From Polytrichum commune (Eukaryota > Streptophyta > Polytrichopsida > Polytrichales > Polytrichaceae): a stretch of 64,000 bases of DNA. Shown piece after piece: positions 24,395 through 50,510 of this stretch. Under the pieces are notes generated by a model that was not told where the DNA came from, ran no database searches, and saw nothing but the letters and a program-made list of their open reading frames with translations. Positions within the stretch are counted from its first letter, which is position 1. Each line of letters opens with the position of its first letter. The position numbers and the translations under genes were made by a program. The stretch is from positions 33,264,440-33,328,439 of the forward strand of contig OX485807.1 of the NCBI GenBank assembly GCA_950295325.1, written 5' to 3'.

Positions 24395-24650
24395 GGATGA
24401 CACTTCTTATGAGAAAGTGAAGAAATATTGTCATGGATGATGGATGAGTTCATCGATTGGCTAAAACCCTACCTTCTCTTGTTGTCAGCAACTTGGGATG
24501 AAATATTGTCATGGATGATTGAAGTTTGGATGAAAAATCACTTCGTAAGTGACAGTAATTGCAACACTGTGAATCTATAATCCCCTAAGACATTTACAAG
24601 GAATGACTAATAATGTTGGGTTAGCGTTTAGTGTTGGTGACACTAAATCG
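24395..24650 (+). repeat. Inverted repeat pair, copy 2 (about 255 bp)
   Basis: Counterpart of 17388-17640 in the opposite orientation, about 7 kb away. It is followed by the perfect palindrome at 24693-24715. Confidence 0.85.
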
Positions 24651-24692
24651 CGGTCTACAATTAGTATTGATCAAGACCATTAGAATTTGGTA

Positions 24693-24715
24693 ACACTAAA
24701 TATGATATTTAGTGT
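24693..24715. repeat. Perfect palindrome ACACTAAATAT-G-ATATTTAGTGT
   Basis: Eleven bases are mirrored exactly around a single G. The same arrangement occurs at both ends of the TIR elements at 39428-39650 and 62842-63249, with small changes. Confidence 0.9.
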
Positions 24716-27700
24716 AGTTTTTTGAGACAAGAATGATCCACAAATACTCTTAGTCTCGGAGAGGTGACTATCGGAATTTTAGAAACCACGTGAGATAAAA
24801 AATAAGGTCAATTTAATTCGTTGAGGGTTCATTTTATAAATTCGCTAGATCTACTATAGCATTGGAAATATGTCCCCTATATGATTATATGTAAAATAGG
24901 GTGGTGAATAATTCCTCCATTTTAGTAATTAGTAGAAAAAAATAGGGTCATAGATATTGGATCCCCCCAAATGTGTGTAGCAGGATCAATAAAATAATTA
25001 TAGGTTTGACTACTTAAATGAATATTGTGTAAATTCTATCCAAATCTGAATGAAACGCGTTAGTATGGTAGAAAATGTTGTGAATTTTATTGGGGGAAGG
25101 AATGTTGTGACTTCTCAATAGCCCTTGGGCTTGCTTAGGGTTTGGGCAAGCACAGTGGCGTGAAGGCAGTGAAGCGTTCAGGTAGGAGGTCTTGCGTTGG
25201 TAAAGCATGAAATAGTAAAGCGGCACAAAGGCGGTAGGTACGATACATTTTTTGAAGTTTTCTTCTTTACTCCATAGCATTCACACAGGGTGTTTTACGA
25301 GAGCCAAAGATTTGGCTTGCTCTGCTCTCGTGTGGTAAGACTCGATTTCAAACCCCAACTCCTTGATTTTCTCCTTCCGTTGACCATTTTTCAACGACAT
25401 GCTATTGATTTCCGACACCCTCCTCAATGTGAGATATTGAAAGATGAAGAGTTACAAGACCTAAATGTGAGTGTAGAAAGATGAGATGTTGATGATTACA
25501 TCAATGCTTCATTTTCTATAAAATGAATGTTGTTGGGTCTTGAGATTGATTGTGGAGTGTATTTTATGCAGAGAAGTACGACAACTATCTCATCTACAGT
25601 TAAATCAATTGTTAGGAGGACTAGGGGAAGACCTTCCAAAATTTTGCAAACTACATATGTCTTTAATAGAGTTGACTATGGCACGTGATGTATATAACGA
25701 GTTTAGAAAATGAGACGGAAGGTAGTACAAGGTGGGGAAGTTGCAGGCAATCCATTGACCTTCTTAATCGGAAGGTGAACAATGATAAAAAAAAAACAAG
25801 TATTTCCATATCCGGTTTTATGGTTTATCTTAATTATTTTAGAAAAATCCTTGGACACTTCAAATTCAAATTCAAATATGACCACTCAAATTTTATTTGG
25901 GTTGATGTAGATAGCGTAATTTGCACAATGACTATGTCATTTGATGTACAGATGGATGTCTTTGAGCTTGATCGGTTGATGGGAACTCCTTGAATAAGTT
26001 TGTTGAAAAATCTATATGAAATTAATAGTGATCTAGGATATTGGTTGTGACTCCATACCCATATCACAAAATGACTAATTCTCTTTCTAGTGTACAAATT
26101 ATGAATGATTGGTGTAGAAAATGTTTTTTATGTTAGTAGATGTTATTTAATCTATGAAGTTTTATTACTTCATTCAAAGATGTCATTTATTAACGAACAT
26201 TGGATGGTTGAAGTGATAAGCGTGTATTAGGCTTTTCAAATGCATGAAGATGATGAGTTAACTTTCAATCCAAATTCGGAGGAAGCTAGGTACTATGTTT
26301 TTTAGTTTAATCATGACATTGTAGAGGATATTGACATGTATTTTAACATGTATTGGAGGATGCATAGTTATATCCTAACCCTTCACATTGTAAATATTTG
26401 GTACAAGGTTGAATGTGTTTGTGAACACAATTAATGTAAATATTTTCAATTTTTGTATTTAGCTCTCTTTCATTTGAATGCAATCTTTTATTTTTGGAGT
26501 AAATTGTTGTGCAAAATGTCATGTCTTGTGACAATTGATTGTATTTCTAGTTTTTTTTCTATCCGTGTTTACAACTTGTCTATGTTAGCTTGTACATTTT
26601 GTTATCTCCATGTTGATTGGTAACCTTTTAACTAGTATTCAAATACTATTGGTTGTGTCTTAAACGGCACATTGAATGGTTTAGCATTGGTATACCTAAT
26701 TGAGACCGATTGAATGACAAGATGGATGATATGAAATGTTTGTTGCTCACATAGTTGATTCTACAATGCTATAGTATTCCGTTCATTATTTGATACTTGT
26801 ACGATTTATAAAAAAAATGTGGTGCCAAAAATTAACCTTTCTAAACAATTACAAATAAATATAGGGTGCTAAAAAATAAGTCAAAGTAGCTTTATATCTA
26901 CAAATAGGGGGGGGGGAATATTGAAAGGTGCATAAATATCCCCCCATTAAATACCCCATTATCGCACGTGGTTACAAAATGTAATGGGGGTGTGATCCCC
27001 CGAGCTCTTAGTCCAAGACCAATATTAGTATAACGCAACAATACTACCCTCCATCACCACCGTTCGACACCCGGTTTCATAGAACACGTTGTCCTCATCC
27101 CCCTAACCTAACTATTTGATAGAGAGCGCTATTGGTCAATGCCATTGGGATCCAAAAGGGAGAAGATCTAGAATTACACACTTTCATATAAGACTTTTTA
27201 CAGCACGTAAAAAGAGGAGTTACTTTCATAAGTTTTACCTCCACATGGTGGGCTTTAGAGCTTGGGAGTTTCTGCTTTTCATCATGTGTACAAGCGTTCC
27301 CGTAAGTTTGCGTAAGGTGAGGAGTGGACTTACTAATGGATATCTCTCTTAAAGAGATATATTATATGAGACTAAATTAATGTACCTCTGCAATTCCCCC
27401 ATAATCATAAATTATCGCGGCGATCAAGATCATTAATTACCACGGGTGTCAAAATCATTAATTACCGTCGTGGTCAAAGGCCATAAACCACGACACATTT
27501 CTGACACTCATTTGTTAAAAAATAGGACTGGTCCAGGATGACACTACTTCCATAGTGGCTGCAAACCTTCATAACACATGTGGTGGTCCCAAAACAATGT
27601 CATTTATATGTCATTTTGATGTTAGAAAGGACCCCCATACCTTCTACTGTCATCATGTGTACAAGCGTTCCTGTAAGTTTGCGTGAAGCCGGACTACTTG

Positions 27701-27734
27701 TCATGAACCACTATCATATATAAGAGTACCACAG
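24716..27734. other. Intergenic, no recognised gene
   Basis: Several decayed frames occur around 25290-26400, including GRPSKILQTTYVF at about 25625, but none matches a family I can name and all are broken by stops. Poly-G of about 10 lies at 26908-26917. 'catcatgtgtacaagcgttcc' at 27281 recurs at 27652, a short direct repeat of about 45 bp. Confidence 0.4.
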
Positions 27735-28132
27735 GTAGATCACTCCATTGTCAAGTTGAACACCACGTGCGACCAAAAAAAATCTTCTTTTGGTAAGTTG
27801 CACCAACCAAATGGGTCAAAATTTTATCAAATTTTTTTCATGAGTAGATATACATAGTACCTATGACATAGTCAAAAGTGGTAACTAAATTTGATGATTT
27901 GTTTTTTTCATAAAACATACCGTTTCTAACTAGAATGACACAGAATTGAACTAAAAAAATTACTAAAAAAAAAAGATGACCAAAAATTTCAAAAAAGTAT
28001 ACAAAAGATACTATCAATGGTTATGTATATGTAGAAAAAATATCATAAATTTTAAAATTATATATGGCATGTAATATAGGGGTAGCAAACTTTGTCCGCA
28101 CGTGGTGTCAACTTGACAATGAAGTGACCTCC
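27735..28132. mobile_element. MITE-like TIR element, about 400 bp
   Basis: The left arm (TCACTCCATTGTCAAGTTG, then ACACCACGTGCG) is mirrored by the right arm (CGCACGTGGTGT, then CAACTTGACAATGAAGTGA) over about 38 bp with few mismatches. The interior is AT-rich and non-coding. Exact ends and target duplication could not be fixed. Confidence 0.7.
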
Positions 28133-29653
28133 CCGTGAAGAGCACAAATGTACTTGGGGATATTTCATCATTGTGCAAGTGTTGTTTTGTTGCATGGATT
28201 CAAGGTACTTTGTAGGTGGGCGCATTCAGTGGGCTTTATAAATAAAGGAACAGAAGGATTGCCACTTTCAATGTGGTGCAGAGTCCGGGGAGTTCTGTAG
28301 AGAAAACGGCTAATTGCCGAGCTTTTTGGAGGTGGCTCGGATTTTTCAATTTTTACTTGGAAGTGGGCCTAGAGAGTGCAAAATTTATCGGTTGATAGCC
28401 CCCATTCCCTAATGTATTTAGGCAATTAGCCGACATTTGTTTTTTCATTTATGCAATTTCCGAAAGGTCTAAAGTGGGGCCGGTTTTATATTTTGGTGGT
28501 GGATGTGTTATTGTCATTTTTATTTTTATTTTTTTTCAAGTGTTTAGGATTAAACAATGTGGGCATTCACTCTCCATTGTTTTTCGTCTAAATAGTATCT
28601 TTAGCAGGAGTTGAACCTGACAAAACCCCTACCATATTAGGGCTAAGGATTTAGCCTTTGGAAAATACAAGCACCACAAAAGGGTCCGAGTATTATCCGG
28701 AGGCTATTTAGTATTGAAAAATCATGAAATTTGCGTACTATTGCCGTTAGTATCAATTGCCCCAAACGAACAAGACACATCACTCACACTCACTGTGTGC
28801 ACTTAATCCTTCCTCCTCCTAGCTTGTAACTGTCGGCACTACGTGGCACTGCCGGCACTACCCGGCACTCCCTCAAACAAGTGATCTCACAAGATGTCCA
28901 CACGAGTGTGATAACACTGCAAAATGGCAAGTTACCTGAAGCTTGGGAGATGCGACGAAGTGGACGAGTGTGATAACACAAGATGCGATGAAGTGGACGT
29001 GTGTTGTGCACTACTGGCACTCCTTCAAACAACATTTTTGTCTCACTGTAAGTACAATACCTCACAGTTTCGCAGATCTCCTCACAGTTTCGCAAAGCAA
29101 CAACAACAAAAACCTCTTCAAGCTATTGTCACTCAACAATCCAACAATTCTAGAACTCAAAAACTCATAATGCAAACGAAAATGCAAGCTCCACCATTGC
29201 GGAATGGAAGTTGTGGCGGGAAGCAAGTAACCCTAAACCACAAGCCAACAAGGCATAGTCTCCAACTATGCATAGTATTGAAAAAATTACCTAAAATATA
29301 TATATTTGGTCGGCTGCCCGCCGTGAAAATAAATTTTCAATCGGTAATTTGCCGTGGATGCTCTAGGGCAACTTGCCTTAATGCCGACATTTTTTTTCTT
29401 CTAATCGGCCCATTTCCGTAAACCTTGATTTTCTTCCGGAACCCCTTCCTAAACTTTCCAATTGCATTCAGAAATTCTCAAAATCAACCGGCTAGCTTGT
29501 AACTAACTGTCGGCACTACCCGTTCATTGATGTGGTGTCACCAAGGGCCCCTTTCCTGAACCAAGCGAATTACAACATTTTGGGGAGGGGGGGTATTTGG
29601 AGAATTGAAGATGGGGTTATAAGAGAAAGAGTTACAAATGTGCACGATTCAAT
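28133..29653. other. Intergenic, no recognised gene
   Basis: A short internally repeated block lies at 28800-29040: 'gtcggcactac' and 'cggcact' recur, and 'gagtgtgataacac' appears twice. 'agcttgtaac...tgtcggcactac' returns at 29491. Frames of up to 165 codons here are low-complexity and show no family signature. Confidence 0.4.
28588..28665 (-). mobile_element. tRNA-derived SINE-like head (minus strand)
   Basis: Read on the minus strand, TAGCCCTAATATGG resembles box A and GGTTCAACTCC fits box B, about 35 bases apart. The surrounding words (ATCCTTAG, AGGTTCAACTCCTGC, AAGATAC) parallel the plus-strand head at 21612-21680, so both probably derive from one SINE family. Confidence 0.4.
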
Positions 29654-29827
29654 ATGGATGCGAAATTCAAAATTTTGCTTGTAGTTGTCATGGTGATTGT
29701 TACAACTTTGCAGTGGCATTGTTGGAGTGCTAGACGACAATCGCTTCGCCACCCATACATAGATGACGAGGCGAAGGAAGGAGATGAGGACAACAATGGG
29801 GATGGTTCTGGTCATAGTACAACATAA
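29654..29827 (+). CDS. Possible small secreted peptide, 57 aa
   Basis: ATG 29654 opens a 57-codon frame ending TAA 29825-29827. The first 26 residues look like a signal peptide: a short charged start (MDAKFK), a hydrophobic core (ILLVVVMVIVTTL) and a small-residue cut site after WSA. The remainder begins RRQSLRHPY and becomes highly acidic (DDEAKEGDEDNNGDG). I do not recognise the family. Nothing nearby shows that it is transcribed, and the opposite strand also has an open frame, so this may be chance. It is listed because the signal-peptide pattern is clean. Confidence 0.3.
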   Translation: MDAKFKILLVVVMVIVTTLQWHCWSARRQSLRHPYIDDEAKEGDEDNNGDGSGHSTT

Positions 29828-30154
29828 AGAATATTAAGTTTGCTTAGAATGTGGACTTGTGTGTTTTGATTTTGATTTTCACTTTAAACTCGGTAACCCA
29901 CAATTTTGTGGGCATGGTTTTGTGTCAGCCACTGCGTGTGTTGCTTCTATGTATGGCCCAATTTACATTACATGTGTAGAGTGCATATATATATAGATAG
30001 AAACTCCGGTCCCTTTTGAAAGGGGCCGGCGTGAATAAAGTGTCCGTTCGTAATGTCAATGACCCAATGCCCACTGGACAAGGGGACATTGGGGCAATAC
30101 TACTCTCCCCTTTCGAGGATGGGCACTATAGTGACACACTATACTAGTTCCTAG

Positions 30155-30355
30155 CTAGCCACTAGTGCCTTGAAGATACCGGACATGGTATCCCCCCAAA
30201 GGGCTTTGAGGTACCCATACAACAAGGTCCAAGGACCCCCCACCATAGTTGGGTGGACTAAGGTGGTGAGCACCACGCCGGCATGGGGAATAGAACCCAC
30301 AACCTCCTCATTGGGGGCCATGAGCCCTAACCACCAAGCCAAGGCCCGTGGTGCC
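30155..30355 (-). mobile_element. SINE-like element, about 200 bp (minus strand)
   Basis: On the minus strand the sequence starts near a (TA)n run and contains TGGCTTGGTGG (box A-like) and GGTTCTATTCC (box B with one mismatch), about 40 bases apart. A GC-richer body follows and ends near GGTATCTTCAAGGCAC. This matches the layout of tRNA-derived plant SINEs. No target duplication or 3' tail was confirmed. An overlapping 63-codon frame has no family match. Confidence 0.5.
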
Positions 30356-30357
30356 TC

Positions 30358-33300
30358 GTATATATATATATATATATATTGGGTGTTTCAAAATGTGTTG
30401 GAATTGGTTTGAGGACAACAAACTAGCAAATATATTCACCATTTTGCTTTAACATGAACATTGTTGGAACTCCTATGTCATACTTCCTTAACTCAAGTGA
30501 ATAGTATGTAAGCCAAAATACCATGGCTATAGGATACTGGTGGTTGTGTTTTCACATGATTTTCCATAGGTGTAGGTGTTTCAATTTGATTTAATTTTTT
30601 TGATCTTTTGAGTATTTTGGGTGCTAAAAGTTCCACATGTGATTTTCTATATAATAAAAAAATAAAAATTGCAAACCGAACCAAATATGATTCCTCTTAC
30701 ATTTCTAAGTGTAGACTAGTTGGGATTTTTTGGGCTACCCGAACCCATTCTCCAATGTAAGCATACACATGTCCATGTCTGTTGGTTGTTAGGGGCCATA
30801 TCTCCCACATTTTGAAAAAATTGCACCAATGTTTTTTATCTTATTTATCTTATTTATATTGTTCATGCCACGTTTAGAGTCTAGAGGTGCATTTGAGGTC
30901 TACAAATCATTGGGAGTTGATCCCATAATGTCTAGTTTCCATAGCAAGGGTCCTCAAAATTTCAAATCACAACTTTTGTGAGGTTTGTAGGTTGCATGTG
31001 GTTGGTATTTTTAGTGCTTCTCTAATAGTGTAATGTTGCTCAATCCATGTAACCAAGCGTGGATAAGAAGTCGAGGTGCAAATATCTCCCTTTGTTTGAC
31101 ACCCCATCATCTAATCCGTATAATGTCCTAGTGGGAGACATTGGGAGGATGAGAAGTTGTGAGGTACTCCTCATGTACATGCTCTAAATGTTTGTACAAT
31201 CAGATTTGGAGTCAACTTATTCAATGTAGTGATAAAAATTGTTAAAATCTAGATATTCACAGAGGTGCTTCCAAGGTCATTTTGAGGTGGCCAACAAATA
31301 GGCATTTATGGATTAGGGTATATTCTCAAGTTTAACGAAAAAATGTTGGTAGGAAAAAGAAGAAAAAAATCCCTAAGTGCCTATGGGGTCCTAGGAATAA
31401 AGCATATCATAAACAATGCTATATATTTAGGTTACTTGATAATTACAACATTTTTTTGTGAGACATCATGAGATGATCACATCCATATGATGAAGAATAC
31501 CATAAACATACTTTTGATCCTTCTTTAACGAATTTTAAGGTTTTTCCCATCATAACCATAAATCTCATTCTTTTAATGCGAAACTTGCAAAGCTTGGTTT
31601 AGATTGCATATTTGATAGATTGAACGAAAGTTGCTAGGATGATGCAGTCTTGAAGTGACCAACCTTCTCTTGATTGTGAGCACTCATGGGGTATAGAGGT
31701 CAATCATAATAAGGTTTTATGATCAAGCTTATGAAGGTGATAGACAATCTTAATAACAAGGTTTTTGACACAAAATCTATTGAGATATATGAGGACCTTT
31801 CATGAGGTCTTAACCCCAATATGAATGCCATATCATCACTCCAACTCAATGTCCACTCAAGCACATATATATTGAATTAAGCCTTGAAAGTCCCAAAGGT
31901 TCATTATGGGTATGAAGACATTGTATGAGGTGTTTAAGGTATATGTTGATATTCATAATTGAAAATATCAAAGTGACATCACCTAAAACGAACCCATTCA
32001 TGGATTACATTCTACTAATACGAGCATCCATATGTGGATTATGTGAAACGTAACTTGAGAGATTTGGACCTCTATAATGACTCCAAGGGGACACACAAGG
32101 ACTATTATTTAAGGGTAAAGGATACAAAATACACATCTCATACAAAGAGTTGTAGAGTTACCATTGTCCTTATTTTGTAGATATACTAGACTATGTCTAA
32201 TGCAATAAGAGTTGTAAGCATCTACATTGAGAGTTATAAGCATCATGTTTTTGGGGTAATGTGAGTTAGGCATTTCACTATTTACCATTCTTCCCAACTT
32301 GTGTAGATACTTCAAGCTATTTCCTACTTACATAAGTGTATATGTATATCCTTTTCGCCAAGTGAATGTCGAGTTTAATGCTTGTAGGGAGCTCGTATAA
32401 GTATTGCACATATTGGAGTATGTATAAGGGTTGAGATGAGTGACCATATAAGACCCACATACATTATGTAGGTAAGAATCCACTATTATGAACATAGAAT
32501 TATTAGATCATATATCTACATACACATGGAAACTCCTATGTGTAAACCCATCCTCAAACCAAATATAATCTTACCAACCAAGTCATGTCCACCAAACCCT
32601 TCAAACCTATGTGCTCATGAACTTGGCATTGTATCTATCTCCCACCTACGCAGTGCCTAAGCTTTTCAACCCACCCCCTCAAGCTTTTCGCCCTTCCTAC
32701 GGTAGAATGGTTAAACCAATGGCACCCAATTGTGATCTCAAGTAGTGTCAATCAAGATCTATCTGGCCGATCACTGTATCCCTTTTGGGCCACCACTTTT
32801 ATAATTAGCCATTTTGAGTTCACACAATAATCATTCTACTGCTAGTCTAGTGCACCAATAGTGATCATTCATCATTTATCATGTTTTTGTACATAAACCA
32901 TCTCTGAATGAAATAACCATGATATCAAGCATCTCCACAAATGGCGCACTCATCGAACTAAGATAAGTGGGCCTAATTTGGTTACTTATCTTACATGCAC
33001 ACCTCTATTGGTGTGTGGTTAGGTATGGATCCAATATACACGTGTTTGACCGGTAACTGCGTGCTTACATTTTGCTAATTTTGCTAGTTTCAAGAACCTT
33101 ATTGGGTGGGAGGGGAGGGTGGGCGGGACTTATAAGATCATTTGTGAAGAAAACCTCAAGCTTGAGTTTGATGATGAATGAGATATTCATATGAGTTCCA
33201 AAATGTATGAGGAAAAAAACTTGGCTCCGGCTTTTGATGTCATGTTGCTAATCATCTCGTACTAATCGCATGCCTAGTATCCTAGGAAGAGCGGGTGCAG

Positions 33301-34384
33301 TGCTGAAAGTCTTCATTTCAGGCTCACTTTACCCTTTAAAATTTGAGGGTAAAAACTATGACATTCATCTCCCTTCTCATTACCTTAGACTTACATATTC
33401 TTCATAGAACCTGAAACTGATTTCGAACATATTAACATACCACACAAAAACCCAATCAAGAGAAATTCATTAATGATATTTGAGGACCTCAAAAGATAGT
33501 AATCGTGATGATATACGATTCATAATGATATAATGTTAGCAATAATAGAAAATCTCAACTCTTATCATGACATTTTTCCAATTTTGTTTCAGAGTTCTCT
33601 TTCCAAAATATAGGAAAGAGTAATTGCCCCAAGGGAATGGGTGGGGAAACAATAGGGGTGGGGACCGTGCTAATCCCGGGCCCTTGACTTCAGTCACATG
33701 GCATGTGGGATCATTTCCCGCTGCCTGCAAGGCCTATCAGTTGGTACTTGTCACATGGCTCTCAAAGCCATAAAGCCCTATGCCATTTTTCACAATGCAA
33801 TTTTGTGGGCTCGTTATTATTTGTAAACGCCCACTTGAAAACCTAGAGGATGTTTACATATTATAATGTTCATCGTAGGAGCTTTAAATTAAGGTAGAAT
33901 AATGGAAAACAGTGCATGATCACTACGGGTGCACTAGACTAGGAGTGTGAACCCAAAATGGTTAATTATAAAAGTGATGGTCTGAAAAGGAACAATGACA
34001 TGTCAGATGCAGTGATTGGTTGGATAGGTCCTGCTTTTTACCACTTGGGATCACTTTATCGTAACCGTATTGTGTGTATATGCATAGTAGGTTACTTTGA
34101 TGCTCAAATTAGGGAGACTCTATTGTATAAGTGTAGGGGGTTTGACTTACTTGCCGCATTGGAAAAATGCAACTAATCTTTATAAGGAATTATATTACGA
34201 AACAACTTGCATTCCTCATCATTTCCTCTATTCCATCTCTGAAAAATGTTGACAAATGTCAAGCCACTCTTCGTAGCCAAATGAACTTGTTCTCATTGTA
34301 CACTGTTTTTCTACCTTGGATAAGAGCCTTCACCCAATGGCATTCCCCGTATAAGGACCATCTTTGTTGAGGCCCAAAACCTCG
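30358..34384. other. Long intergenic stretch, no recognised gene
   Basis: About 4 kb of AT-rich sequence, starting with a (TA)n run at 30358-30380. All frames are short and broken. No terminal repeats, RNA gene motifs or retroelement protein words were found. The small frame at 33958-34176 has no recognisable features. Confidence 0.45.
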
Positions 34385-34782
34385 AAGGAGAGAGGAAATT
34401 ATTGCATATGAGTGTACCTCTCACCCATCCAACATCAAAAGTTGATCCCCTATTGGTTTTACCAATTCATGTCAAATGACTTGAAGTAGACTACCGTAGA
34501 GGGCTCTCTATTCCGACAAAAAAATCTTATTATTTTACCCTCAAGTTCACCACATGTCAATCATACATTGGTTGAGACATTCTTGAATCCCACATGCAAA
34601 CTACATTCTCGCAGTAGTTAAGATGAAATAGAGAGGCCTTTACGGTAATTCAGGGCCTTTAAGGCCAATTCCGGTGTCACATCAACTAGAATAGTAACTT
34701 TTGGGAAGCATATTATTTCAGGGCTTTTTATGTTGGATGAATGGCAGGTACGCTTGTATGCAATAATTTCTTCTCCAACCTT
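34385..34782. mobile_element. Decayed foldback or MITE-like inverted repeat, about 400 bp
   Basis: 34391-34440 (GAGAGGAAATTATTGCATA ... CATCCAACATC) is mirrored by 34727-34778 (TGTTGGATGAATG ... TGCAATAATTTCTTCTCC). A second, inner pair is visible: CTACCGTAGAGGGCTCTCTA at about 34490 against AGAGAGGCCTTTACGGTA at about 34629. The transcript would fold into a long imperfect stem. No coding content. Confidence 0.55.
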
Positions 34783-35341
34783 CCCCCCTATCTTCAGCAA
34801 GGGACTGAAAGTGGAGGAGGTGTTTTCATAACACTAGTCAAAAAAGTCTACCTATTCAGTTCCTGGAGAATCAGGATAGGTAGATGTTTAAGATCAAGCT
34901 TGGTAAATGTTCAAATTTGGGAGTGCTCCAGTGGGAATCTTGAGTTTGCAATGAGTCAACTAGGCTCAACTGAAAACAGAAAGTGAACAATTGCATATGG
35001 TTGAGGAAGGTTTACGATCAGCAAGGATCTCATTGGTGATAGTCTTTAATCCCCTGGACCTAATAAATTATTGTTACTGATCATTTTGGCCGTGCATCAG
35101 ACACTTACTTGCCAAAAAAAATCTTAGCTGCTCGTACAGCACTGTACATCAATCAGACGTGGAATGATGAATAAAAATGTGCTAGTTTCATACAGACTGG
35201 AAATGAATGAGCAACCCTCACAAAAACAGCCTCTCCCCTTGTTTGGCTTGTGCACTACTACTATCATGCATTAATCCGTCCCAAAAACCAGCAATTAAGC
35301 ATCACTAGAAGTCTCTCTGGCCCACATTCAAAAGTGGTCGA
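34783..35341. other. Intergenic, downstream flank of the CHR4-like gene
   Basis: No gene, terminal repeat or RNA motif can be supported here. Confidence 0.45.
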
Positions 35342-35627
35342 GGACCACAAGCAACCAACAAAAACTTCACGTCACGACACAAAAATGGAATAAATACACA
35401 AGATTCATGAACCCAGTCTTCTTTTTTATGTTCAGGTGCATGTTGGTAAGAATGTCGTGACATATGGCATTCTAAGTATAAATACAAATGTTTGGTCAAA
35501 ACACTTCCTGTTTGTCTGTATTCATCTGCTTCGTTTGATCATCAGAGATCATCTTATCTGAAGGCAGGTCATAGAAATCATGCACCTTCCCTGCTTTTCC
35601 ATCAATCCGAGGGTCTGATTCTGATTA
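35342..35627 (-). pseudogene. Truncated tandem copy of the 3' end of the CHR4-like gene
   Basis: This segment repeats 35644-35945, which contains the last ~100 coding bases and the 3' flank of the adjacent gene. Shared words include 'ggaataaatacacaaga', 'catgttggtaagaat/cacgttggtaagaat', 'gatcatcagagatc' and 'atgcaccttccctgctttt/gccat'. Read on the minus strand, the coding part still resembles the authentic tail (SESDPRIDGKAGKVHDF, then a diverged acidic end) and continues past the normal stop position without the same stop. Only the tail is present, so it is not a functional gene. It could still affect transcript ends of the parent. Confidence 0.85.
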
Positions 35628-35843
35628 CTGCAAGATAGGTTCAGGACCACAACAACAAAACTGCAAGTGCAAATTCCAAGCCGTGACACAAAATGGGAAT
35701 AAATACACAAGACTCATGAACTTAATTGCTTTTTATGTTCTGGTGCACGTTGGTAAGAATTTTGTGACATATGACATTTCTAAATACAAATACAAAATCT
35801 TCAGTCAAAACATTTCCCTGTGTGTGTATGTGTGTTAAGTCTT

Positions 35844-50510
<14,667 letters not shown>

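Noticed and set aside
25290-26400. A broken gene with GRPSK (AT-hook-like) motif
   Set aside because: Multiple stops in every frame and no second motif to support a family.
28924-29421. 165-codon plus-strand frame
   Set aside because: It begins in a locally repeated block and is rich in Q/N/K without any known domain; the cysteine spacing fits no zinc-finger family.
30358-30380. Functional meaning for the (TA)n runs (also 17691 and 63820)
   Set aside because: Ordinary dinucleotide microsatellites, useful only as landmarks.
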